The notes under the pieces were generated by a model. The model saw only the letters and a program-made list of their open reading frames with translations, was not told the origin of the DNA and made no database searches. Below, in pieces: positions 26,259 to 34,871 of a DNA stretch of 64,000 nt. This DNA is from Mesorhizobium sp. M00.F.Ca.ET.216.01.1.1 (GTDB lineage: Bacteria; Pseudomonadota; Alphaproteobacteria; Rhizobiales; Rhizobiaceae), in NCBI RefSeq assembly GCF_004010325.2, contig NZ_SADR02000009.1, positions 124,001-188,000 on the forward strand, read 5' to 3'. The first letter of the stretch is position 1, and the number at the start of each line of letters is the position of its first letter. The position numbers were made by a program, and so were the translations under genes.

Positions 26259-27518
26259 CTATCTGATCAGGATCGCCCTCAGATCATTGACATTCGTCCC
26301 GGTCGGGCCGGGCACGAAAAGATCGCCGATGGCATGGAATGCCGTCCAGGCATCGTTGCCGGCGAGCATGGCCTTGGCATCGACGCCAGCCGTCCGCATC
26401 CGCGACACCGTCGAGCCGTCGGCGAAGGCGCCGGCATTGTCTTCCGAACCGTCGATGCCGTCGGTGTCGGCGGCCAGCGCATGAATGCCTTGCGCGCCGC
26501 TGATGCCGACGGCGAAGGCGAGCAAGAATTCCGAGTTGCGGCCGCCCTTGCCTTTCGCCCGCAAGGTCACCGTCGTTTCGCCGCCGGACAGGATCAGCAC
26601 CGGTTTTTGGAAAGGCCGGTTGCGCGTCGCGACTTCGCGGGCGATCGCGGCATGGATGCCGCCGACCTCGCGCGCTTCACCCTCGATGGAATCGGAGAGG
26701 ATGACCGCCTCGATGCCTTGCCGCCCGGCTTCCGCCGCAGCCGCTTCCAGCGACACGCCGGCCGAGGCGATCAGATGCACTTCGTTGCGCGAAAAGCGCG
26801 GATCCTCCGGGCGCGGCGCATCTGCGGCCGGCGAATTGATATGCGCCATGACCGAGGCCGGCAGCTTCATCCCATAGGCGGCGATCGATGCCAGCGCCTC
26901 TTCACGGCTGCCTGAATCGGGAACGGTCGGGCCGGAGGCGACCAGCGCCGGATTGTCTCCGGGAATGTCTGATACCACAAGCGAGACCACCTTAGCCGGG
27001 TAGGTGGCGGCCGCCAGCCTGCCGCCCTTGATGGTCGAAACATGCTTGCGGATGGTATTCATGGCGGCGATCGGCGCGCCGGAGGCGAGTAGCGCCTCGT
27101 TGACCGCGATCTCGTCGGCCAGCGTCAGGCTGGCGGCGGGCGAGGGCAGCAGCGCCGAGCCGCCCCCCGAGATCAGCGCCACCACCAGATCGTCCGATGT
27201 CAGCCCGCGCACCTTCTCGAGCAGCCGGCGCGAGGCTTCGAGGCCGGCGGCGTCCGGCACCGGATGCGCCGCCTCGACGATCTCGATGCGCTCGCATTTC
27301 GCGCCATAGCCATAGCGGGTGACGACCAGCCCTTCGATCGGGCCGTCCCATACCTTCTCGAAGGCAGCCGCCATCTGCGCCGAGCCCTTGCCGGCGCCGA
27401 CAACGATGGTGCGGCCCTTCGGCCTCGCCGGCAAATGACTGCGGATCGTCTTTTCCGGGTCGGCGGCGGCGACGGCGGCGTTGAAGATGGACGTCAGGAA
27501 GGATTTGGGGTCTGTCAT
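26259..27518 (-). CDS. Glycerate kinase, MOFRL family
   Basis: 419 residues. Phosphorylates glycerate to 2-phosphoglycerate, the exit of glyoxylate and tartronate semialdehyde metabolism. Domain 1 (DUF4147): VVGAGKGSAQMA near 40, ISGGGSALLPSP near 115 and NTIRKHVSTIKGGRLA near 155. Domain 2 (MOFRL): LSGGETTVTLRAKGKGGRNSE near 305 and LAADTDGIDGSEDNAGAF near 340. The start at 27518 has GGAAG 5 bases upstream and overlaps the stop of the UPF0303 gene by 4 bases. In a purine cluster it recovers glyoxylate carbon (context inference). Confidence 0.93.
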   Translation of the reverse strand: MTDPKSFLTSIFNAAVAAADPEKTIRSHLPARPKGRTIVVGAGKGSAQMAAAFEKVWDGPIEGLVVTRYGYGAKCERIEIVEAAHPVPDAAGLEASRRLLEKVRGLTSDDLVVALISGGGSALLPSPAASLTLADEIAVNEALLASGAPIAAMNTIRKHVSTIKGGRLAAATYPAKVVSLVVSDIPGDNPALVASGPTVPDSGSREEALASIAAYGMKLPASVMAHINSPAADAPRPEDPRFSRNEVHLIASAGVSLEAAAAEAGRQGIEAVILSDSIEGEAREVGGIHAAIAREVATRNRPFQKPVLILSGGETTVTLRAKGKGGRNSEFLLAFAVGISGAQGIHALAADTDGIDGSEDNAGAFADGSTVSRMRTAGVDAKAMLAGNDAWTAFHAIGDLFVPGPTGTNVNDLRAILIR

Positions 27519-28018
27519 TTTGCTTCCGGCGGCAACGCCAGCTTGTGCGCGTCGATGCCGAGGTGGGCACATAGCGCATCGACGACGACACCGTGATCCT
27601 CGCGCTCCGGTAGCCCTGAGACGGCAACGACGCCGATGACGCCGGCGCCCTTGACGGTCACCGGAAAGCCGCCGCCGGCCAGCACGTAGTCGGCAATGTC
27701 CAAACCCTCGCCGACCTTGAAGCTGCGGTCGGGGCGCTGCTGCTCCAATACCATGCGATAGGTGCTTTTCAGGAACCGCCGCACGACGTTGATCTTGCGC
27801 CGCGCCCAATCGGGATTGGACGCGTTCGAGCCCGGCATTGCCGCATAGAACAGCGGCCGGTCGAAGGTTCTGACATCGACGATGATCGGCAGGTTTTCGG
27901 CCAAAGCCCGGTCGCGGATCGCCGAGCCTATCTGGAAAGCGACGGCCTCGTCAAAGGCCGAGAAAACGAGCGTGGTTTCTTGTTTCTTGATCAGAGCGAT
28001 ATCGTCCGCAACGGCCAT
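27515..28018 (-). CDS. UPF0303/GlcG-like (heme-degrading domain) protein
   Basis: 167 residues. Recognised by AFQIGSAIRDRALAENLPI, WARRKINVVRRF and the terminal glycine-rich stretch LAGGGFPVTVKGAGVIGVVA with VSGLPEREDHGVVVDAL. The GlcG/HbpS/UPF0303 fold binds small ligands, in some members heme, and no enzyme role is settled for this branch. GGAGG lies upstream. Coupled by a 4-base overlap to glycerate kinase, so a role in glyoxylate/glycerate use is possible but unproven. Confidence 0.88.
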   Translation of the reverse strand: MAVADDIALIKKQETTLVFSAFDEAVAFQIGSAIRDRALAENLPIIVDVRTFDRPLFYAAMPGSNASNPDWARRKINVVRRFLKSTYRMVLEQQRPDRSFKVGEGLDIADYVLAGGGFPVTVKGAGVIGVVAVSGLPEREDHGVVVDALCAHLGIDAHKLALPPEAK

Positions 28019-28130
28019 TTTTCATCCTCCGGAATTGTCACGGCTCGTTTGTACGACAAGCTCTGTCGGGTCAAGCGTCAGCGCCACTTCCAAATTTGCC
28101 GGGCATGAAGCCGGTTGCTTCAGCTGTGTC

Positions 28131-28167
28131 GAGATTCAGGGCAAGCCGTCGGCATCACCTGAATCTC
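28131..28167. terminator. Hairpin downstream of guaD
   Basis: GAGATTCAGG and CCTGAATCTC form a perfect 10-base stem enclosing a smaller GCCG-T-CGGC hairpin, 8 bases beyond the guaD stop. There is no T-tract; it may stop guaD transcription or protect the message end. Confidence 0.45.
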
Positions 28168-28174
28168 AACATAC

Positions 28175-29485
28175 CTATGCCGCCATGTCCGACTTCGCCG
28201 CCCGGCCAGCGATATAGACCTCGCGTACGGCGCGGTCGTCGCCAAGCGTTTGCAGCAGAAACAGTTCCTCCGCCAGCGTCTCCGCCGTCTCCATCCTGAG
28301 CAGCATCGCCGGCGTGGCGCAGGCGTCGAGGACGACGATGTCGGCGTCTGTCCCTTCCTCCAGCGTGCCGACCTTTTCCGCGACCGACAGCGCCTCGGCA
28401 TTACCACGGGTGAGCTGCCAGAAGGACTGGAACGGGTTGAGCTTCTCGCCGTTCAGCGCGATGATCTTGTAGCCCTCGTCCATGGTGCGCAGCATCGAAT
28501 AGTTGGTGCCGCCGCCGACGTCGGTGGCAGCCGCGATCCTTAGCGGCTTTTCGCGACGGCGATAGCGCTGGTAGTCGAACAGGCCCGAGCCGAGGAACAG
28601 GTTGGAGGTCGGGCAGAACACCACCACCGAGCCCGTATCCGAAAGCGCATCCGCCTCACGTTCCGAAAGATGGATGCAGTGGCCGAACAGGCTCTTGCGA
28701 CCCAGCAGCCCATAATGCTCGTAGACGTCGGTATAGTCGCGCGCCTGCGGATAGAGTTGCTGGGTAAGGGCGATCTCGGCGTGGTTTTCCGACAGATGCG
28801 TCTGCACGTGCAGGCCGGGATATTCGCGGCACAGCGCGCCCGCCATTTCCATCTGCTCGGGTGAAGAGGTGATGGCGAAGCGCGGCGTTATGGCATAGTG
28901 CTGGCGCCCCTTGCCGTGCCATTCCTTGATCAGCGCCTTGCTGTCATCATACCCCGACTGCGGCGTGTCGAGCACGCCCTCCGGCGCGTTGCGGTCCATC
29001 ATCACTTTGCCGGCGATGTTGAGCATGTTGCGGTCATGCGACTCGGCGAAGAACGCCTCGGCCGAGCCCTTGTGCACCGAGCAATAGGCGGCGACCGTCG
29101 TCGTGCCGTGGCGCAGCATCTCATCGAGGAACAGCCTGGCGATGCGACGGCCATGCTGGGCGTTCCGGAATTTGGTTTCCTCGGGAAAGGTGTAGGTGTT
29201 CAGCCAGTCGAGCAGCTCGGCGCCGTAGGAAGCGATGACCTGCATCTGGGGAAAATGCGCATGCGCATCGATGAACCCCGGCAGCAGCAGATGCGGCCGA
29301 TGGTCGATCTTTTTCGCCCCTTCGCCCGCCTTCCTCTCAACATCGGCATAGGCGCCTGCGGCAACGATCCTGCCGTCGCGGACGAGCAGGCCGCCGTCGT
29401 CCTCGTAGCGCCAGGCGGAATGATCGTCGATGCTTTCGGGCCAGCGCAGGAAGGACAGCGTGCGGCCGCGCAGAAGTGTGGTCAT
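28175..29485 (-). CDS. guaD: Guanine deaminase
   Basis: 436 residues of the amidohydrolase superfamily. Converts guanine to xanthine with a zinc ion. Metal ligands: HAHFPQ in LLPGFIDAHAHFPQMQVIA near residue 75, the His in VQTHLSENHAE near 235, a later His in LFGHCIHLSE and the Asp in AATDVGGGTNYSMLRTMDEG. Length is usual (about 430-450). The ATG at 29485 follows GGGAAAG by about 8 bases and lies 4 bases after the puuD stop, so they form an operon. It feeds xanthine to the Xdh complex encoded nearby. Confidence 0.95.
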   Translation of the reverse strand: MTTLLRGRTLSFLRWPESIDDHSAWRYEDDGGLLVRDGRIVAAGAYADVERKAGEGAKKIDHRPHLLLPGFIDAHAHFPQMQVIASYGAELLDWLNTYTFPEETKFRNAQHGRRIARLFLDEMLRHGTTTVAAYCSVHKGSAEAFFAESHDRNMLNIAGKVMMDRNAPEGVLDTPQSGYDDSKALIKEWHGKGRQHYAITPRFAITSSPEQMEMAGALCREYPGLHVQTHLSENHAEIALTQQLYPQARDYTDVYEHYGLLGRKSLFGHCIHLSEREADALSDTGSVVVFCPTSNLFLGSGLFDYQRYRRREKPLRIAAATDVGGGTNYSMLRTMDEGYKIIALNGEKLNPFQSFWQLTRGNAEALSVAEKVGTLEEGTDADIVVLDACATPAMLLRMETAETLAEELFLLQTLGDDRAVREVYIAGRAAKSDMAA

Positions 29486-29489
29486 GCTT

Positions 29490-30707
29490 TTACTTTCCCG
29501 CACCTTCAAACCAGGCCACCAAGAGCGCCCGTTCCTTGTCGGTGATCTGGGTGACGTTGGCCGGCGGCATGGCGTGGCTGCGTCCGGCCTGCAGGTAGAT
29601 CTCACGGGCGTGCTCGGCGATGCCGGCATCCGTATCCAGCATCACGCCCTTCGGTGCATGGTAGATGCCTTCGTAGGACGGCTCTGTTGCATGGCACATC
29701 GAGCAGCGGCCGAGCACGGTGTCGCGCACGGCGGGGAAATGCGCCGAGGCGACGTAGAGCTCGGCCGTCGAGGATGCCTTGACCTCGCCGGTCAGCGCCT
29801 TCGGCACCGTCGACAGCCAGATGATGACGACGAACAGGATGGCGGCGGCCAGCCAGGTCCAGGTCGGGTTGCCCTTGCGCGCATGCACGGTGTTGAAATA
29901 GTGCCGGATCAGCACGCCGATGATGAACACCAGCGAGGCGATGACCCAGTTGAACTGGGTGCCGAATGCCAGCGGGTAGTGGTTCGACAGCATCAGGAAC
30001 AGCACAGGCAGCGTCAGGTAGTTGTTGTGCAGCGAGCGCTGCTTGGCGATCTTGCCGTATTTCGGATCGGGCTTCCTGCCGGCGATGAGGTCAGCAACGA
30101 CGATCTTCTGGTTGGGGATGATGACCATGAAGACGTTGGCCGACATGATGGTTGCGGTGATGGCGCCAAGATGCAGGAAGGCAGCGCGGCCAGTGAACAG
30201 ATGGGTGAGCCCCCAGGCGATGAACACCAGCACGCCATAGAGCACCAGCATCAGGCCGGTGTCGCTCCTGCCGAGCGGCGAACGGCATAGGAGATCATAG
30301 ACCACCCAGCCGACGCCGATGGTCGCCAGCGACAGCAAGATGCCGACCGGCACCGACATGGCGAGCACATTCGGATCGATCAGGAACAGGTCCGCCCCGG
30401 CATAATAGACAACGCACAGCATGGCGAAGCCCGACAGCCAGGTGGCGTAGGATTCCCATTTGAACCAGGTCAGGTGCTCGGGCATTTCGGCTGGCGCCAC
30501 CAGATATTTCTGGATGTGGTAGAAGCCGCCGCCATGCACCTGCCACTCCTCGCCGAAGGCGCCGGCAGGCATGCCCGGTCGCTGGCGCAAGCCGAGATCG
30601 AGCGCGACGAAATAGAAGGACGAGCCGATCCAGGCAATGCCGGTGATGAGATGCAGCCAGCGCACGGCGAAACTCAGCCAGTCCCAGAAAATCGCGAAAT
30701 CCATCAT
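29490..30707 (-). CDS. puuD: Urate hydroxylase PuuD, membrane type with cytochrome c domain
   Basis: 405 residues. Oxidises urate to 5-hydroxyisourate at the inner membrane, replacing soluble uricase. About eight or nine membrane helices (residues 1-300, DUF989 type; FAVRWLHLITGIAWIGSSFY and GWGLTH-like repeats) precede a periplasmic c-type heme domain with CSMCH near 335 and the distal Met in SHAMPPANVTQIT. Electrons therefore go to the respiratory chain, not to oxygen directly. Operon with guaD. The family was described for Agrobacterium and Bradyrhizobium relatives. The symbol clashes with the E. coli glutamyl-GABA hydrolase. The ribosome site is weak. Confidence 0.93.
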   Translation of the reverse strand: MMDFAIFWDWLSFAVRWLHLITGIAWIGSSFYFVALDLGLRQRPGMPAGAFGEEWQVHGGGFYHIQKYLVAPAEMPEHLTWFKWESYATWLSGFAMLCVVYYAGADLFLIDPNVLAMSVPVGILLSLATIGVGWVVYDLLCRSPLGRSDTGLMLVLYGVLVFIAWGLTHLFTGRAAFLHLGAITATIMSANVFMVIIPNQKIVVADLIAGRKPDPKYGKIAKQRSLHNNYLTLPVLFLMLSNHYPLAFGTQFNWVIASLVFIIGVLIRHYFNTVHARKGNPTWTWLAAAILFVVIIWLSTVPKALTGEVKASSTAELYVASAHFPAVRDTVLGRCSMCHATEPSYEGIYHAPKGVMLDTDAGIAEHAREIYLQAGRSHAMPPANVTQITDKERALLVAWFEGAGK

Positions 30708-30804
30708 TGAAAGATCGTCCCTGCCGATCAGGTGACTTTACGGACTGGAGCGCAAACGGAAAGAGCCGAGCTGCACGATGACTTTCAAAAAAAATTGGAA
30801 AATA

Positions 30805-30910
30805 CTACAGCGGCGCGCGTCCACTTGGACGCGCAAAGGACGCTGTAGCACTTTTTATCTGGCGCATGATCCTTTCCGAAAATCGATTCCGATTTTCGGG
30901 GTCATGCGCT
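30805..30910. repeat. Dispersed double-palindrome repeat, copy 2
   Basis: Same two-hairpin order as 8124-8221: GCGCGTCCACTTGGACGCGC then GGCGCATGATCC ... GGGTCATGCGC around CGAAAATCGATTCCGATTTTCG. It ends 34 bases before the lysR start. Confidence 0.85.
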
Positions 30911-30944
30911 AGGCTGATCGCCGACAACCGGCGAAGGTGATTGC

Positions 30945-31865
30945 ATGGCCTATCTCGACAACATCGCCGTCTTCGTCCGTGTCGTCGAGCTCGGCAATCT
31001 GTCGGCTGCCGGCCGCGACATGCGCATTTCGCCGGCGGTCGCCTCCAACCGTATCAAGGAGCTGGAAAAACACCTCGGCGTCAGGCTGTTCAACCGCACG
31101 ACGCGGCAATTGATGCCGACCGAGCATGGCACGGTATTCTACTCCGGCGCCAAGCAGGTGCTGGAGGCGATCACCGAGGCGGAAGCCGCGGTCAGCGCCT
31201 TGTCCGGCCAGCCGCGCGGCACCATCCGGGTGACGGCGCCGCTCGGCCTCGGCCGGCGGCTGGTGGCATCCGGCATTCCCGATTTCCACGACAAATATCC
31301 CGATATCGAAGTGAGGCTGCGGCTTTCCGACCATAATGTCGATATCATGAAGGAAGGTATCGACGTTGCCTTCCGGCTGGGCATCATCGAGGATTCCAGT
31401 CTCAGGATGCGCGGCATCATGGAATGCGAACGGGTGCTGGTGGCGGCGCCGAAATATCTCGAGGCGCGCGGCGAACCGACCGAGCCACAGGAGCTGATCG
31501 GCAAGAAGCACGACTGCTTGATGCTGCGCTATGCCGGCGCGCGCGAATATGTGTGGACGCTGCAGACGGCCAATGGGCCGCAGAAATTCGAGGTACACGG
31601 GCCTTACGACACCGACGATGGCGACGTGCTGACCGGCTGGGCGCTGTCCGGACGTGGCATCATCAACAAGCCACGCTTTGAGGTCGAGCCGTTCATCCGC
31701 GACCAGCGGCTGAAGGTAATTTTGAGCAAAACGCCGCCGACGCCGGTGCAGCTCGCCGCCATCTATCCGCACAGGAAGCTGCAGGACCCGAAAGTGCGAC
31801 TGCTGCTCGACTTCATGGCCGAGCGCTGCCAACGGCTGATCAAGGATATTCTGGCAGGCAAATGA
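30945..31865 (+). CDS. LysR-family transcription regulator
   Basis: 306 residues. N-terminal winged helix: FVRVVELGNLSAAGRDMRIS, PAVASNRIKELEKHLGVRLF, NRTTRQLMPTEHG; then the LysR substrate-binding domain from about residue 90 (GTIRVTAPLGLGRRLVA). It belongs to the subgroup with NRTTR wing. The stop overlaps the next gene start by 4 bases; lysR genes more often diverge from targets, so this is a co-transcribed regulator with two flavin monooxygenases. Ligand unknown. The dispersed repeat lies in its promoter region. Confidence 0.9.
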   Translation: MAYLDNIAVFVRVVELGNLSAAGRDMRISPAVASNRIKELEKHLGVRLFNRTTRQLMPTEHGTVFYSGAKQVLEAITEAEAAVSALSGQPRGTIRVTAPLGLGRRLVASGIPDFHDKYPDIEVRLRLSDHNVDIMKEGIDVAFRLGIIEDSSLRMRGIMECERVLVAAPKYLEARGEPTEPQELIGKKHDCLMLRYAGAREYVWTLQTANGPQKFEVHGPYDTDDGDVLTGWALSGRGIINKPRFEVEPFIRDQRLKVILSKTPPTPVQLAAIYPHRKLQDPKVRLLLDFMAERCQRLIKDILAGK

Positions 31866-32944
31866 TGCGTAGCTCGAACTACCGTGGCAACGGCGCTACG
31901 ATGCATCTCGCCGTTTCGCTGTTGCCGCGAAGAACTTCTTCCGAGGTGCCGGCCGCCGCCGGTCCGGATTTCAGCCATCTGGCCCGGTTCGTGCAAAAGG
32001 CCGAAGCAGCAGGGCTGGACATGGTGCTGCTTGCCGATTCTGCGCCGGTTGCTGGCAGCGACGCACCGAACGGGCAGGTGCCGTTCGAAGCGACGACCCT
32101 GCTGGCGGCACTGGCGACGGTGACCGACAGGATCGGCCTGGTCGCCGGGGCATCGACGGTTGCCCACCAACCCTACAATCTGGCGCGCCGTTTCGCCTCG
32201 CTCGACATCATCAGCCATGGCCGTGCCGGATGGAATGCGACGATAGTTCCTGAACCGCGCGAGGCGGCAAATTTCAGCCGCCCGCAAGGATTTTCCCGCG
32301 ACGATTTTCGCCGGCGCGCGGAGGAATTCATCGACATTGTCCAGGGCTTGTGGAGAGGCTGGGATGCGGATGCCCTGCTGTTCGACAAGCGCGGCGGCCG
32401 CTTCTTCAATCCCGAAAAGATGCACCTTCTCGACCATAAGGGCGAGTATTTTTCCGTACGTGGGCCGCTGAACGTTGCACGCTCGCCGCAGGATACACCG
32501 GTGCTTGTCATGACCGGCCTGTCGGAGCCTGACATAGACATCGGCGCCCGCGTCGCCGATGTCATCTTGCTCGACGAGCAAACGGCCGAGCCCGCGAAAG
32601 CGCTCCATGACGATCTGAAGCGCCGCGCGCTTGCCTGCGGGCGCAGTCCGGGCGCGCTGAAGGTGCTGATGAACGTCGCGCCGGTGATCGACGGTACAGG
32701 AGCACAGGCGGAAGCCCGCGGTGCTGAAATCGCGGCCGGGCCGGAGGCCGTCGCCGACGGGCTCGAAGAGTGCTTCCGGTCGAAAGCTTGCGACGGTTTC
32801 AACATCCTCATGCCGCCGTCGGCGCTCGACGATTTCGTCGATCTCGTGCTGCCGGAGCTTCGTCGTCGCGGCCTTCTCCAGTCGGACTATCGCAATGCCA
32901 CGCTGCGCTCCCATCTCGGACTTGACCCGGGGGATGACCAATGA
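31862..32944 (+). CDS. LLM-class flavin-dependent monooxygenase (NtaA/SnaA/DszA-like) 1
   Basis: 360 residues from 31862 (ATG also at 31865). Bacterial luciferase-like barrel: LDMVLLADSAPVAG, TDRIGLVAGASTVAHQPYNLARRFASLD compressed into the typical helix, SHGRAGWNATIVP and the later PVLVMTGLSEP. These enzymes use FMNH2 from a separate reductase and O2 to oxidise N- or S-heterocycles, chelates or sulfonates. It is about 60 residues shorter than its neighbour; the usual C-terminal segment is reduced. Overlaps lysR by 4 bases and the next gene by 4 bases. Confidence 0.87.
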   Translation: MMRSSNYRGNGATMHLAVSLLPRRTSSEVPAAAGPDFSHLARFVQKAEAAGLDMVLLADSAPVAGSDAPNGQVPFEATTLLAALATVTDRIGLVAGASTVAHQPYNLARRFASLDIISHGRAGWNATIVPEPREAANFSRPQGFSRDDFRRRAEEFIDIVQGLWRGWDADALLFDKRGGRFFNPEKMHLLDHKGEYFSVRGPLNVARSPQDTPVLVMTGLSEPDIDIGARVADVILLDEQTAEPAKALHDDLKRRALACGRSPGALKVLMNVAPVIDGTGAQAEARGAEIAAGPEAVADGLEECFRSKACDGFNILMPPSALDDFVDLVLPELRRRGLLQSDYRNATLRSHLGLDPGDDQ

Positions 32945-34209
32945 CCGCCCGTCGACGCCAGATGAAGCTCGGCGCCTTTCTGTGGGCAACCGGCCATCAC
33001 ATTGCTGCGTGGCGCCATCCGCAGGCGCATGTGATGGCGGGTGTCGACATCGAACATTACATCCAGCTGGCGCGGACGGCGGAGGCGGCGAAATTCGACC
33101 TCATCTTCTGCGAGGATGCCGCCGGCGTGCGCGAGGCCAATGCCGGCATCGCCAGCCAGACGTCACGCTCGATCGGCTTTGAGCCGATCAGCCTGCTGGC
33201 CGCACTCGCTGTCCAGACGAACCGCATCGGTCTCGTGGCGACGGCATCGACAAGCTACAACGAGCCCTATGGGCTGGCGCGCGCGTTTTCTTCGCTCGAC
33301 CAGCTGAGCGGCGGGCGAGCCGGCTGGAACCTGGTCACCTCCGCCAGCCACATCGAAGCCGCCAATTTCGGCTCAACCGGCCTGCGCCCACACGCGGACC
33401 GCTACGAGCGGGCGCGCGAATTCGCTGCCGTGGTCGAAGACCTCTGGCGGGGCACCGGCGATGTTGCCGGACGCGATCACCAAGGCAAAAGCTTTTCGGT
33501 GCGGGACCCGCTCGACCTGCCGCGCTCACCCCAGGGCGCACCGGTCATGGTCCAGGCCGGAGCGTCGGACGAGGGCAGGAACCTTGCCGCCCGCACCGCT
33601 GATGTCGTGTTCACTGCGGCGCAGACATTCGAGGAGGCGAAAGCCTTCTACGACGATCTCAAGGGGCGCCTGGCGGCCTATGGGCGCGAGCCGGACGACA
33701 TCAAGATCATGCCGGGCGTCGCACCGATCGTTGCGGCGACCGAAGCGGAAGCCCGGGCAAAGCATGAGGAACTGCAGCAACTGATCCCCGACGATGTCGG
33801 CGTTGCGCTGCTTTCCAGCTATCTCAGCATATCCGATCTGTGGCGCTATCCCATAGACGGACCGTTGCCGGAGCTTCCGGCAAGCGAGGGAATGCAGAGC
33901 CGGCAAGCTCTCGTCATCGAGCAGTCACGCCGGGACAACCTCTCCATCCGGGATTTGGCGCGCCACTTCGCCGGCGCTCGCGGCCACTGGCGCGTCGTCG
34001 GAACGCCGGTCCAGGTCGCCGACGAGCTCCAGGCACGGTTCGAGGGCGGCGCGGCAGACGGTTTCAACGTCATGCCATCCTATTTTCCTGGCGAACTCGA
34101 CAGCTTTGCCGCGCTCGTCGTGCCAGAGCTGCAGAGGCGCGGCCTGTTCCGCAAGGATTATCAAGGCCACACGCTGCGCGAACATCTGGGCTTGAAACGC
34201 CCGATGTAG
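32941..34209 (+). CDS. LLM-class flavin-dependent monooxygenase (NtaA/SnaA/DszA-like) 2
   Basis: 422 residues, usual length for this branch. Motifs: GAFLWATGHHIAAWRHP near residue 11, FDLIFCEDAAG, IGLVATASTSYNEPYGLAR, GGRAGWNLVTSASHIEAANFG, PVMVQAGASDEGRNLAARTADVVF and the closing PELQRRGLFRKDYQGHTLREH. FMNH2-dependent monooxygenase; substrate unknown. No flavin reductase, transporter or binding protein is adjacent, so a general reductase must supply FMNH2. Translationally coupled to monooxygenase 1. Two dissimilar paralogues in one operon may act on successive or alternative substrates (inference). Confidence 0.9.
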   Translation: MTARRRQMKLGAFLWATGHHIAAWRHPQAHVMAGVDIEHYIQLARTAEAAKFDLIFCEDAAGVREANAGIASQTSRSIGFEPISLLAALAVQTNRIGLVATASTSYNEPYGLARAFSSLDQLSGGRAGWNLVTSASHIEAANFGSTGLRPHADRYERAREFAAVVEDLWRGTGDVAGRDHQGKSFSVRDPLDLPRSPQGAPVMVQAGASDEGRNLAARTADVVFTAAQTFEEAKAFYDDLKGRLAAYGREPDDIKIMPGVAPIVAATEAEARAKHEELQQLIPDDVGVALLSSYLSISDLWRYPIDGPLPELPASEGMQSRQALVIEQSRRDNLSIRDLARHFAGARGHWRVVGTPVQVADELQARFEGGAADGFNVMPSYFPGELDSFAALVVPELQRRGLFRKDYQGHTLREHLGLKRPM

Positions 34210-34370
34210 AATGAGCAGCTCCGCCAAGCGGAACGAAAGTGGCGCATCGCCGTTTTGGGCCGTACCGGTCGCGCGACGGTGAGGGCGTCTGCTCCGCAAT
34301 TCGAGGCCACCCCTTCCACATGCAGCCCCCTCTGCAACCGACGCGGATGAAACCGCTACAGGAGCCAACC

Positions 34371-34859
34371 ATGGATGCCATCGTCACCAGGAACGACCTG
34401 AAATCCAACGCCAAGAAAGAGTGTATCGATCTTCTCAATGCCCGCCTTGCCGACGCCATCGACCTGGCGCTGATCACCAAGCAGGCGCACTGGAACGTCA
34501 AGGGTCCGCAGTTCATTGCCATTCATGAGATGCTGGACATGTTCCGCAAGGAGATCGACGACCATGTCGACACCATTGCCGAACGTGCGGTGCAACTCGG
34601 CGGTACCGCGCTTGGCACGTCGCAGGAGGTGTCGAAGGCCACCATGCTGAAGCCCTACCCGACCGACATCCACAAGACCAGGCATCATCTGGCGGCGCTG
34701 ATCGACCGCTATGCCGCGACCGCCAAGCTGACGCGGGCGGCGATCGACGAAGCAGCGGGTGCCGGCGACGCCGACACCGCCGACATCTTCACCGCCTATT
34801 CGCGTGCGCTCGACAAATTGCTGTGGTTCCTGGAAGCGCACACACAGGAAAACGAATAG
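34371..34859 (+). CDS. dps: Dps family DNA-protection/ferritin-like protein
   Basis: 162 residues. Four-helix ferritin fold with the Dps ferroxidase site between subunits: KQAHWNVKGPQFIAIHEMLD supplies the His residues and FRKEIDDHVDTIAERA the His, Asp and Glu ligands. Twelve subunits form a shell that oxidises iron with hydrogen peroxide and, in some species, coats DNA in stationary phase. AGGAG 7 bases before ATG 34371 decides the start over the longer frame. The N-terminus has lysines (LKSNAKKE) that could touch DNA. Convergent with xdhC, 12 bases apart. Confidence 0.93.
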   Translation: MDAIVTRNDLKSNAKKECIDLLNARLADAIDLALITKQAHWNVKGPQFIAIHEMLDMFRKEIDDHVDTIAERAVQLGGTALGTSQEVSKATMLKPYPTDIHKTRHHLAALIDRYAATAKLTRAAIDEAAGAGDADTADIFTAYSRALDKLLWFLEAHTQENE

Positions 34860-34871
34860 CCGGAGAGAGCG

